From contig JAWRYS010001501.1 in assembly GCA_034769895.1 (NCBI GenBank), positions 432,839 through 496,838 of the forward strand: 64,000 nucleotides of DNA, read 5' to 3'. Shown here piece after piece: positions 23,240 through 34,713 of the stretch; the stretch's first letter is position 1, and each line of letters opens with the position of its first letter. The translations under genes were made by a program, and so were the position numbers. The notes under the pieces were generated by a model, which ran no database searches, was not told the DNA's origin, and saw only the letters and a list, made by a program, of their open reading frames with translations. The DNA comes from Magicicada septendecula. Lineage: Eukaryota > Arthropoda > Insecta > Hemiptera > Cicadidae.

Positions 23240-23765
23240 TCGACAAAACACAAAACATCGCATACATTTAGAGGGACAAGGTATATATACCAAATACCGT
23301 TCAAAACTGCGACCGATTTTATGTCGTTCACCCCGGAAGATCCGTCAACGCGTTCGCGAACACGAACTGTCAGTAGCAAAACAAAAAGACGACACATCTG
23401 TGACCAAACACGCCAAAGAATAGGACACATTTTGATTTCAAAAATACAAAATCGTAGGAATTAATAATAAGAAAATCAGACATTACAGGGAGGGAAGCGA
23501 TATTTATCTAAAGTGGGATGTAGCGGTCAACGAATACACTAAGTTAGCGACAGCTTGGAAATTCTTAATTGACAGTTCTCAAAACAGTACACAACAAATG
23601 GCGACAGTACACTCACCGCCACGGTAACAACTCTAAGGGAAGCAATCTTGCAAAACGCGCTCCGTAGGTAAATCACCATCAGTACGCCTTCAAAATGTTC
23701 CGGGATTACGAAACGAAACGTCGGCAATATAAAAATCTCATACAGGACGTACTCAAAATCCTGCT
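23240..23765 (+). pseudogene. Penelope-like element relic (copy D), GIY-YIG region and tail
   Basis: Across frame changes the plus strand reads VYIPNTVQNCDRFYVVHPGRS (about 23280-23342), then RVREHELSVAKQKDDTSVTKHAKE, a stop where GH would follow, HFDF-like residues, and a C-terminal VNEYTKLATAWKFLI. These are the GxY, CxxxFYVG, Arg-EH and H...H landmarks of a PLE endonuclease, with YVG changed to YVV. The tail (23690-23760) contains GGGATTACGAAACGAAACGTC, which recalls a decayed hammerhead 3' half. It is a dead copy of a lineage different from copies A and B. It starts directly after the satellite palindrome. Confidence 0.7.
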
Positions 23766-25595
23766 ACAACATGTGTGTGTGTGTGTGAAGTAAAAATACG
23801 GAATGGTATATTCGCTATTTCGATTTCATTGAAGTGAATTGACTAACACTTTCTAAAACGATATAGGTCTAATGTATATTTATTAACGTAATATATAGGC
23901 GATTTACTTTGACCTTACACAATACCCATAAAAGTGGGGGCTACAATTTTCAAAAAGCTTTTTATATTGGTTCTGTAAAAATTTACCTTTTCTCTTATAT
24001 AAAATTCGCCAGCAATAGAAGAATACAGTTGCGAATTGCTGACCGTGAAGAAAGGGTTCCGTTATTAACATGTTGTGTTTCCCGTGATGTAATTGGTCTA
24101 TAGTAACAGAGAGATTTAATCGGTATCTGACAACTGACGAAGATTAATGTCTTGGATCTGTGATGTTAGTTTAACCCTCTAATATAGCAGCAGTATCCTA
24201 AAGGCTTTGTGACTCTTGCCTTATTGCCTTCGTTATCGTGTACACGTGGTTCCTTTTGGGGTTTGAATTCATGCGCTTACAATCTGTTCTGTTATTATGT
24301 AATAAATTAAATTTATGTTCAAACAACGAAATACGCCTGTGTGAGTTCGAATTACTTTGTTACTAAGATTTCAAATCAACTTTCGTCCAAGTTAAAGAGA
24401 CCTTTGTAAAGCTGAAGAACAACAGAAGTGTGTAAATTTGAGCCAAGAACAAAACACAGTACCAGGTACTTTGAACAAAACACTATTTTCAAAGGATAGT
24501 GAGATTATGTGCCAATTCACTTATCTCTTAAGAAACGATGAATCCCTTTATATGAAACGGTTATTTTCACACCCATTACTATATAGCCCCGTATACTGTA
24601 CCATTATATTACTATGTAGTTATTACTATTTATATATTACTGTGTATCATTATAGTAATATGTATAATTGTACATAATATATGTTATATAGGCTACTACA
24701 TAAAACAACAAAAAACTGGATTAAACGAAGGCGTTAGTAAAGGTGGAAGCCTGTCTCCTACGAATTTCAGTAAAGACGTTGAAGAGGTTTTAATAGTGAA
24801 AGTAATGTGTCTTGTCAATAGGAATTAAAATTTAAAGAGATAAGCATATTAATATTTATTTCATACACTTCTTGCTATAGTCCTTTCCTTTAAATGTACA
24901 TTGTTTAATATTTACTTTTACTTTTCAATCAACATATATTGTTTTCCTTACTTGAAACATGTTCGGGCATCAAATAGTTTCGTCATCTTAGTTTTAGTCT
25001 TGTCTATATTGTCGACCGTCTTGCGTTGCGACTCAGACATCGGCAATTTTTCACTGCGTACGGCCATTGACCTCGTAGTAGTTGTCACTGTACAAACTGT
25101 GGAGGGGGGACATATTCGTCCACCCAATGTGTTGCCGCTGTATAAACCGGCAAAACGCTCAGTAGCAACTATGTTCATTTTCGGAACAGACGTGGAGCAG
25201 ATACTACGTAACTATTTGTATTTTTTCGTTTTGTCATGTCTTTGTCTGTTTGCCTTTATTATTTTTAATTCGATTACTTGTGTTCTGATTTATTCTGTGT
25301 AAGTATGATGAGAGTCAGATCCCGTTGAACCAGGACACCTCTTTTTCCACCAGCTAATGATAGAAAATGCTCTAAAAACAACACTTGGTACAAGAAAAAA
25401 TTCAAATTAATTTTTGGTCAAGTTTTAGGCCTATCACAACCGGCAACAGGTGTTATGTACCCACGCCGTGCCACTGTGTCTATGTAAGATTAAACACTAA
25501 GATGGTTCAGAATGGGTAAATTATTTGATGCCCGAAACATTTTTCAAGTAAGGAATGCAACATATCTTGTTTAAAAACTAATAGTAAATATTAAA
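23766..25595. other. unannotated AT-rich DNA
   Basis: The longest frame, 24901-25302 plus (133 codons), has hydrophobic segments at both ends but no recognisable family. Its hydrophobicity is what AT-rich DNA gives by chance. No RNA gene or transposon was seen. Confidence 0.45.
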
Positions 25596-25597
25596 TA

Positions 25598-25700
25598 ATA
25601 TTTTATTATATGCCGATGACTTGTTGGTTATAGAAAATGAACCAGCCGGACTTGAAACATGTTGATTTCGTCGGAAAAAATGAAAACAATGGCACGCGCT
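25598..25700 (+). pseudogene. short reverse transcriptase relic (YADD box)
   Basis: The plus strand reads LLYADDLLVIENEPAGLETC followed by a stop and a FRRK-like piece. The YADD box with a following Leu-Leu-Val-Ile is the catalytic core of LINE reverse transcriptases, and VFRR is the box ~40 residues downstream. Here the two are almost fused, implying an internal deletion. It is too short to classify and could be chance. Confidence 0.4.
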
Positions 25701-25704
25701 GATA

Positions 25705-26754
25705 AAATCAGTTAGAACATACATTTTCCTGACCTATAATCCCGTTTAACAAGTTATGCGTTTTGTCTTTGGAGTGTTAAGTAAGACAGACACATAAATA
25801 AAACTCTCGATACGTACCCGTTCATGTTTAGTACAATAAGGTAAGCTCTCGGAGGAAAATTTGCTCAACGTTACACCAGTGATATCTTTATCGAACGGAG
25901 AGAGACTCGCTCTTTATATACCTTTTGACTCAGTGATCCGTGTCACAGTTAAGTTAGTAACCACGGACTTACGATATAATCTCTGACATAAAAACGTTTG
26001 CCCCCCCCCCTCGTCGCTACGGCACTAGCGATTACATTTATATAATTATGTAAAGTCTTTCCTAATGAAATGCCACGTGCACATTTCAGTAATTACGGAA
26101 AGTGGAATGCGATTTTGACCAGTCTTTGGACAAATCCCCCAATAAATTCGACGAGTACTTGCAGGCATCTCCAATAGCCCAGATAATCAACGCTTCATAT
26201 CCACTTATTTCTTCTCCTATCCCATAATATGGTGTTTATCATTTTTCGGCCATTGATCTTTGGGTTTTGGCCATTTTATCGATGTTTGCCTTCGTAAACG
26301 TCAAAGTATGACAACCTTACGTGAGGATCGAAAGAACCCATTTGTAAAATATTCTAGTTTCTAAATATTTCTCAAGGCAGAAGTGCGACAGGGCAGGTGA
26401 AATTCTAAGCCTTTTGAGTTCTGATGCAGAAAGACGTAAGTCGTATCAAAAGCAGCCGAAAGGAAGTTCCTTCAAACGGGCTGCATGTGAATAGGCAGAC
26501 AGCTAATCTAGAAAATCTTGAGATATTTCTACTTACAACGAAATGTGCGAATATAGGGATTACTGAAAAGGAACAGGGTATCAAGCGAGAAGATTCCCGA
26601 GATAATTCTCAATTGTAAGGACACAGGTAGAAGACCAAATGTTGGTAGATAAATGATGTAGTGGGAGTAATTGAAGGTGGATTAGGTTAAGTGTCTATTA
26701 TCCTTAATGGTCAATATTAATTATAATAATTATTATAATAATAAATGGCAATAC

Positions 26755-26789
<35 letters not shown>

Positions 26790-28195
26790 GCGTAAGCATA
26801 CGTCCACTTCATTGTGACTACTATAAAAGACATGCTTATTATTCACTAGTGTGAGAAAGAAAGTTTTACGAGCATTTATGTTGAAAACTATAGTGGCTGA
26901 GACGAGATAATACCACTCAGTACGTTTGGTAATTCTTGTAACTGACTTTTTTAAGGCAAAGGATTCAGTTTGTTCACAGTTGTGTGTTATGTGCAGGCTA
27001 GTTCTGACCTTTCCGCTACATCGTTGTTGACAGAGGAAGAGGTCTGTTGCCTTTGATTGTTTTTTGCGCTCTGGGATTTCAATTAGCTGTGTCTAAGTGG
27101 GAGCGAGTGCCGTAAACTCATTCGTTAATCGTAAACGGTGGATATTTCTCTTTTCCTTATGTTTAAATTATTCTACAGTCTGAAGTTTTAATTTCTGGTC
27201 TTGTTTACTGTTTCAATGTTCTTGAGCCTGTAGCGCCGTGTAGTGTGCGTCATGTAAGGTACGGATTGACTTCTTTTGTCTTAATGTTGACAATAATTTA
27301 TCATGAACACGCGGCAGCCACCTACACGTTATCACAGTCATGACAATGAATCTTGCAAAAGTCATTTCCTTACAGATTTAATTTTAACCTTTACCAATCA
27401 ATATGACATAGTTTTTGTTATATGTTGTTCTTATTCCGGGTTTTATTGTTAAATTACCCAGACACTATCTACACACGTGCTTTGCGGGTGTGTGGGAAAT
27501 CGTATGATCTTCTACAGTCACTTTATTGTTTCGCTGCTTGTATCTGGGGCAATGTATTCTTTGCATCGCAGTTTTTGAGTCCATTTGTGAGCAACAAATG
27601 TTTTATCCCTTTCAATTCTTTTGTGTTTTTGAACTGACAGCCTGCCTTTTCTTATGAAGGAGTTTGAACAATAGTACCGCATTGATCGTATTTGCGCTAA
27701 ATTGTAAGTTCAATTACAACATGGAAACTTGTCGGAACTTTTAGACGCGTTTAGGTGGAAAAACGATGAGCAAACTGATGAATAGTAGTGTAATAATTCG
27801 TTCAGCATTTCATTCTGGCTGGGTGTGAGAAACATTTGTTGTATTATATTTGGTGTATACGTACTGTCACGTAGGAAGTAGTCAACGTCTACCCTAAAAG
27901 AGTGTAATATAAAATGTGTCTGATCCACAGGTTATGAAGTTTTTTTTTTTGGCTTCCGCTTTTTTATTTAAAATAATGTTTCCTAACAATTTGGTACTGT
28001 TGCGCTCACATCCGTATTTCTCATTCCTGTTTGTAGGGGTTTTTGTGAAAAACTAGTGTCGATATTATGAAGTGGGTTCAACAAAAATGTCAAATCAAGT
28101 TAGGGTATTTCAAGACTTTCACAAGTATAGACACAGTTGCATTATGCATTCAGATGTTACGTGACTTATACAACCACCTATAAATTTAATCCTCT
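25705..28195. other. unannotated DNA with one dispersed repeat and an AAT repeat
   Basis: It contains the dispersed repeat copy at 26070-26205, a C-run at about 26001-26010 and an (AAT)n microsatellite at 26752-26790. A GC-richer patch at about 27000-27110 has a GCGCTCTGGG block like the Jockey 3' UTR but is not convincing. No gene was recognised. Confidence 0.5.
26070..26205. repeat. dispersed repeat, copy 2 (partner at 5575-5715)
   Basis: It shares the ordered blocks listed for copy 1 in the same orientation, with an altered middle (a short insertion after TTTGGAC). It is non-coding. Confidence 0.75.
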
Positions 28196-28199
28196 ATCA

Positions 28200-28510
28200 C
28201 CCGTAGAGAGGAAACGGCCTTCCCCACACTTCTCTTTGGGTCTGAGAATTTGACTTTAACGAAATTCCAGGTTAGTCGAATTCAAGGGGCCGAAATGAGA
28301 CTTCTCAGGCACGTGGCAGGATATACTGATCGCAGAATAGTATGACTGGGGCATCCCCAGAAAATCTATTGAATTATAAGCCGAAATGACGGAGAGAGTC
28401 AGACGTCCGAGGAAACGTTGGAGTGATCAGATCTAGTCCATCTGTTTGGAACCGGAACAAGCAATTTTTGGTTTAATCCTTGTTGGGGACGATGATAATG
28501 ATAACGCATG
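28200..28510 (+). pseudogene. LINE ORF2 3' fragment, same family as 57.3-58.4 kb
   Basis: Across frame breaks the plus strand reads LPTLLFGSENLTLTK, RIQGAEMRLLRHVAGYT, then degraded sequence and a tail TTTTTGGTTTAATCCTTG followed by GATGATAATGATAA. This parallels the minus-strand element at 57300-57814 (LPTLLYGSEKWTLTK, RIQAAEMRFLRHVARYT, and the same GAT-rich tail). It is a 5'-truncated, decayed second copy in the opposite orientation. Confidence 0.8.
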
Positions 28511-28514
28511 AAGG

Positions 28515-29015
28515 CGAAAGCACATAACTGAGCTGTTACGAATGACGCACTGTTGATTAATTAGTTTAAACCTACGAATTCCTCGTCGAACAATGATACC
28601 TGTATCGAGTAATTAATGTCAAATACGTGTTTTCATTATAGGTAACCGCCTAAATACGTGTAATTAGAATCGAACGTGGCGAAAAGGTAAATACAATTTT
28701 GTGTAAGTTATCTGTAGCACAATATGACAAGACTGATTTTTTTGTTTTAAATAATTCTAATTTGCTATCAGCTATCATTATTGGTATATTACTCACAATC
28801 ATCTCGTAAACTGAGGTGGTTTTGTTAAACAATAGTGCTGGCCGCAATACCTTCCTTGTATGTCCAATCGGCTCGTATAGTCAGCTTGCCCTGACTACTT
28901 CTCCTAAGCTACTTCGTTGGTAGAAAAAAATCATTGCTAATCTTTAAAGTACGTTAATTTTACTAATATTACTGTTTTTAGAACCCAACTCGTTACTGAC
29001 ATCGTAATATATAAT
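28515..29015. other. unannotated AT-rich DNA
   Basis: No frame, repeat or motif of note on either strand. Confidence 0.55.
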
Positions 29016-29019
29016 TTGT

Positions 29020-30425
29020 CACATTCTTCTTCTTGGATGCTACGGAGGGGCCGTCGGTGGATGGAAGTGCTGCAGCTGAGACCCTCGTTGCCTCCACGGT
29101 GTCGCTGACCACACCAGCTTGCAAAGCCTCCATGCCGTAGAAGAAACCTGGTGGACGCAGCAGCTCGCTATATTGCGCAGGAGATGCCATAAGCTTAGCC
29201 CGGAAACACAATCTGCGAGGGGCCGATCGTTGTTCAGAACATAAAAACGCTAGGAAAGCACTCCGACGAGCCATAAACCAAAGTAAGGCTCGCTGTTGGA
29301 CACGGCAGGGAAAAGATATTGACATCAATTCTTGGGGGCTGACATACAAGATGGTGACCGAGAAACTGGATGATCTAAAGTCATCTATCCCAGTGGAGGC
29401 AGTCACCATGGACAGAATAGCGTCGGCTCTCTTTCCCATTCATCCGGAGCGAGGTGGGCTCGACCTGGGGGATGTCTGATTGTTCAGCCTCTTCTTTGAA
29501 GAGGAACTTGAAATGGCTGTTTCCATGCTAAAGAGTAAAAAAGAGTCAGTTCCTGACGGAATTAAAAGTCAGGTGCTGAGGGCAGTCTGCTTTGCATGTA
29601 TACGTGTACCTGACTTTGGGGGTCTTTCCTCCCTACTAGTAGGTTCATGCTTATCAGCAAAGGAAAGGGCGACCCAGAACTTCTATCCTCTTATCGCCCC
29701 CTGTACATGCTGGACACAGCGGGAAAGGTGTTCGAGAGGCTCATTCGGATGAGGTTGGTGACATCGATGCAGGCCGCCGGTGATTTTTCGCTAAGGCAGT
29801 ATGCCTTTAGAGCAGATAAGTCTACGTTCGACGCGATTCTGGGTGTGTCCAAAGCTGTCAAAAGAGCAGAAGACTACAATAATTCCTTTCGCCATTTTAC
29901 TCGTGACGCTTGATGTGGAGAATGCCTTTAACTCTTTGAGATGGTGCGACATGTTGGAAGCACTCACTCAGTTATTCCGCGTACCTGGGTACCCCTAAGG
30001 ATCCTGGACGACTGCCTGATGGATTGTGCCCTACTGTATACAACTAGAGAAGGGCAGGGGAGAATGACGGTCACGTCTGGGGCAGCTCAGGGATCGGTTC
30101 TAAACCAGGATCTCTCTAATGTAATCTATGACGGTTTGCTATCCGAGGAGACGTGCCTTGTGGAATACGCTGATGATGTGGTTGCACTCGTCGTGGTTCG
30201 GTCCGTTGACCTGGCATCCCTCAAACTAAATAAAGTTGTACGGAATGTCAGTAGTTGGATGGACAAATCCCAGGTCCTGCAAATCCGTCTGCTGATCATG
30301 GTTGTCCAATCACTCCTCTCGTACGGCGAAAAAATCTCTTCGTTAATTCTGTCTGGGAAACGTCCTTTAATGATCACGCAGTTTCTTGAGCAACAAGGTC
30401 TAATGCAAAAATCACTGCGTATTTG
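29020..30425 (+). pseudogene. R1-like LINE ORF2 relic (linker and RT)
   Basis: On the plus strand: TPACKASMP, stop, KKPGGRSSSLY and ALRRAINQSKARCW with WGLTYKMV (endonuclease-RT linker, 29100-29350); FPIHPER; ELEMAVSMLKSKKESVPDGI (RT box 1); SSYRPLYMLDTAGKVFERLI; then LLVTLDVENAFNSLRW (first catalytic Asp, frame-shifted); LLYTTREGQGRMTV; GAAQGSVLNQDLSNVIYDGLL; LVEYADDVVALV (catalytic YADD); LASLKLNKVVRNVSSWMD; and an abrupt join to VVQSLLSYG. These blocks are typical of the R1 clade. Several frame changes and a deletion after the YADD region inactivate it. R1 elements often target rDNA, but no rDNA is seen here. Confidence 0.88.
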
Positions 30426-33400
30426 ATTACTATAATTGTAATGGCGTATTGCTAAATTGAGTATAAATTCGATTAAAAAAACAGTCCCACTTCTGGTTTA
30501 TTTAGTGCTCATAAAATCATAGAAATTTACAGAACGCCTAACCAGAACAAAATAGTAACCGTGATAGTTCCAAAGATTGATTTCCCAATAATGGAATTGT
30601 CATTGCTTGTGCGAGGTGATTATGGGATCGTCGTAATATCCTTTTTTGATGCCACGCTGTTCTCGTTAGACAAATTTATTTTTAATGCGCGTATATACAT
30701 ATGTATACATTTTGGAAAACGTATGTGGCTTAAGGAGTGGTTTTCATAAAGCACACTTAATTAACAGAAGAACATATTGGTGAATATTAATTGATAATAA
30801 ACTGTTAAAATACACTTTCCCTAATGATACTATGACGGATGTAAACTTTGGACTGTAAAACCCTTCACAACGTTCTGAACACGATGATAGATTATGCGGG
30901 CTCGGTGTGTGTGTGTGTGTGTGTGGTAATATATACTAAATACTGTCGTATCCAAAAGGCAAGGTGCCAAAAATCACATAATGCATCTTTATGTATTACA
31001 AACTGTGGAGCATCTGGCAGAGACACAAAACTGAACAATAAAGAGTTACGTAAGATTACAGTACAATATAATAAGGTATACACGACTTTTGTAGGTCGAA
31101 GGAACAGCCTTCACCTTAAAAATTTTGGGCAGGATAGAAAGAAATAATTATAAACTATATTCACAGTTACCATAAATTCTGATAAACGGATGATTTTAAA
31201 AGTTAAAGGAAAATAGTATCAGCTTATATCAGGCAGCTAAAAAAGCATTCTGTCCGACGATAACATTACAATCCTCAAAAATTCACGTTTGTAAGATATG
31301 CGTACGATATTTGAAAATTGAATTTGAAAATGATGCTACGTCTCAATTGCAACTAAATACGTACTTAATTCTCACTGCAACAGTCGTTAGTTGCAAGGAA
31401 CTAAATTTGATTTGTTTATTTCATTACTTTTTTAATGACTATTCAAGTTCTGTATTGTTCAAACTCTCAATGAAACAGGTTAACAGGAAAAGCCAAAATG
31501 TTTTGTTAATTAAATGTGTCGTTGAATGTATGTTTAAATATCGTACTGTACAATACTCTGTCACGACTTACAACTGTTATCGTAAAGTACATTCATTACC
31601 GTAATCAAAACATTGAAAATAATATAACTGTCTGATATTAAATTTTGTAGTAGTGTTTTACTGATCGCATAAAATCAGGCTCACTCTTCAATTTTACTAG
31701 TATAACATCACATTACACACATTACTCTATTTCATTCATTCATTCATTCACTACCGTCGTAGTAGTATGTTTCAATTTAGTCTTCAAATGGGGGACAAAT
31801 TTAGCAGTGTGAGTCAAAACACAACTTTTGTTTAATTGCCAATGATGTCATATACCCATTATGATCGCTAGTGGATTGTATACTAGGTATGATGAGACAG
31901 TTACACAGGAAATTTTGCAGATGTCATTTTGAGCTGTACACATATTCACAAAATGACTACAAGACAGGCCTACGTAGCTTAATTATTCTTTATACTGAGC
32001 ACTAGCAGGTTATGAAGATAAAAGTAAATTTGGTCAGAACATCAATACAGATTTTAATTGAAGTTCACTTATTAGTTTATTTATCAAACGTTCATTTCTC
32101 TAATTTTTTCGTTATTTATTAATGAAATTGCCCTCAATTAATAGTACTTATCCTTAGTATTTTTATTGTTACTTTAATAATTATAATTATATTTATTGTC
32201 ATCATTATTGTCGTCGCCATCCACACTGTAGCTATTATAAACGCCATGACGTAAGTAGTAATTATATTATTACTGGAATAGTAAAAATACAAATGTTAAT
32301 TTCTGTAATCATGTTTTCTGTTTCGTAAGCTTGTAATAAAGCTTATGAAAGTAGTCACATTGTAACGTTTATTTTGTTGTGGTAATTATTATATAAAATA
32401 ATCATAAACTGAAATTAACGAGAGAAACCAACGCAAATAAGTCAATTTTACAGTGCAATAACTAACTAATGAACTAAGAAATTAAGCACTGAATCCAACT
32501 TGGAAACATCAAAGCAATTACTTCACGCACGTGTGTTTGTTCAAGCGCAAATACTCAATGCGCGCGAGCGCAGGTACATACATGGTAAATATGCCATAAA
32601 TGTAGTACCAAATTACTTCGTATCATATTATGATATACGGCTTATCTAACTATAAGGGAGTCATTAAACTGCTATGCTAATTGGTACAGCTTGTGTAAAG
32701 GCCTTGCATTCGTTATCCTTTATGGCACTACGTCTAAATAGCCTACATCTCTATTATGAATGTAACGAACGATAAGATTGAGTTGCCGTGAAGGTTAGGC
32801 AGGTGACGAGGAGGACCCCTATAATCTTCATGTGGGCGTTTTAACGACATTATCAATGCTGCCGCCTGTTATATAAACCCGCTGTCAACTGAAATTTATT
32901 ACCCGCCACTGAAGCTAGGCTTCCTCGTGACACGTTTTTCGAACGCAACAACCCAACGTCATCTCGACAAACGTTGTTTCGTTACAAAGTGAATTCAATC
33001 CGCTGGGAAAGCTACAATTTCCAACTATCTAATACACCACATGGAGGAATAAATTTACAACTATGCGCGACTTTTAAAATTATTGCATTGCAGAAAAATA
33101 ATCAGTAGATAACTTAATCATAATTGTGATCTAAATTAACACCAAAACTACTTTTCACACGTAGAAAGACTAGACGACGACATCAACAAAACAAAACAAA
33201 AATAAAAAGCTTTCTAAAAAATTACAGAGTCTCTTTTTCACGAATTTGACTCTGTCGTGAAATGTTTAGATTGTTTATTTGCCTTGTGGTTGTCTGGCTG
33301 CCTCCCCACTTTGAAAGAATAATTTTTTTGTCTTTATAATTTTATAAAATACTGGTACATATTATGTAACTTGGAACTTGATTTAAATTAAAAATTTTAC

Positions 33401-34709
33401 TGATATGTACAATATCCATATTTTTTTCAAATTACAATCTACAGTTGTATTTTTTTTTAAAGTAATTGATAGTTATAATGTAGAATCTTGCCGCAATATA
33501 CCTTCTACGGGAGACTTCTTGAAATAGAACTCGTAAAAGAGCAACCTTACTTAAGTAACCTGAGTGACATAGGATACGTTTTCCTTCTACTTCCGCCTCT
33601 GAGGATTAGGGTAGAAGCCTTTCATAGAAACCCATTGCTCCATTTACTTCCATAGCATAGCATTTGCTCCATAGAAGCATAGCATTCAATTTACTTCCAT
33701 TGCTTCCTAGGCGTACCCCCGGCTCTACTAGTAAATAAAACGTCCTTCGGTAACCTTTGTCTCTCCATCCTCAAAATAGACATATAGACTGTTTCTACTT
33801 CTTCGACGGCCCTTGATTAACTGTACAACTGAACACCTTTACAATGCACTTCTTATATCCTCATTCCTCAGTCCGTGTTCCTAGGAAACTGAATCGCCAA
33901 AAAAAGATGCGTTTCAGTAGAATTCACGTTCTAGAATCCCATCGTGAAAGCATCCACGTTACTTAACAATGAGCTAAAGGTAGAATAAGTGCATATTTTG
34001 TACGGCATGGTCATCAAAAGGAAGAGTCTCCTAGAAGAGCGCCTTCTGGACTTCCTGCGTAACCTGGAAAACGTGGTGGACATTGGACGGCAATCATCGC
34101 TCATCTAGCCCCATGTTGCATAAGCCATCACAACGCAGTTCTAGTATATAGTCCATTCTGCTTATTTCTCCAACGAAAAATTTTGAGTGCTCAAAATGTA
34201 GTTAGTAACCTGCCTCCGTAATAGTAGAATACGAAAACTTAATACGAAACAACTTTCTTCCCAGCTGTTACTATTCATTTAGATTCTACAAATTGCGAAC
34301 AAGTCCTATACGTTTACAAATTTCACAGACTCCTTTACTTATCGAAAAAAGTCTTGTGGCGTCGCAATTCGTGCGTCACCGTATGACTGATAAGTGACAG
34401 GTGTGACTGATTTGTTTTTGTTTGCTTTTAACTACGACTTAGAAAAAGTTCATGAATTCACTGAGATCATTCTTATTTGTTTGATTTGAGTGATGAATTA
34501 CAGTACTCTGTAAAAGAACGGTAGAATTAAAATCGCAGACGTGATGTGATGTGTTTTCGAGTTGTGGCAAGATTTCGATTTCGCTGTTATCCTCGAAGGG
34601 TTTATCATAACGTTTTACTAGTTCATCGTTGCCACTTTCAAGCTGATTCCTCCTCGTTGTTCGTGACAATCCAAGGACATCAAGAACGCATGTAATATAT
34701 ATATATATA
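30426..34709. other. unannotated AT-rich DNA up to the LTR element
   Basis: It contains short simple repeats (TG at about 30905-30925, CATT at about 31731-31750). Small local repeats of CCATAGCATAGCAT-type lie at about 33630-33700. All reading frames are under 100 codons with no domain. A TATATAA-like box at about 32870 in a GC-richer stretch (32780-33000) is noted as a possible promoter only. Confidence 0.5.
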
Positions 34710-34713
34710 TATT

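Noticed and set aside
24901-25302. 133-codon plus-strand frame as a membrane protein
   Set aside because: The hydrophobic stretches are those expected of T-rich DNA. No family, start context or conservation evidence was found.
27000-27110. Another Jockey 3' UTR copy
   Set aside because: Only a short GCGCTCTGGG block is shared with 9890-9910; too little to support.
28993-29439. 148-codon minus-strand frame
   Set aside because: It is the antisense shadow of the R1-like LINE linker, whose recognisable motifs are on the plus strand.
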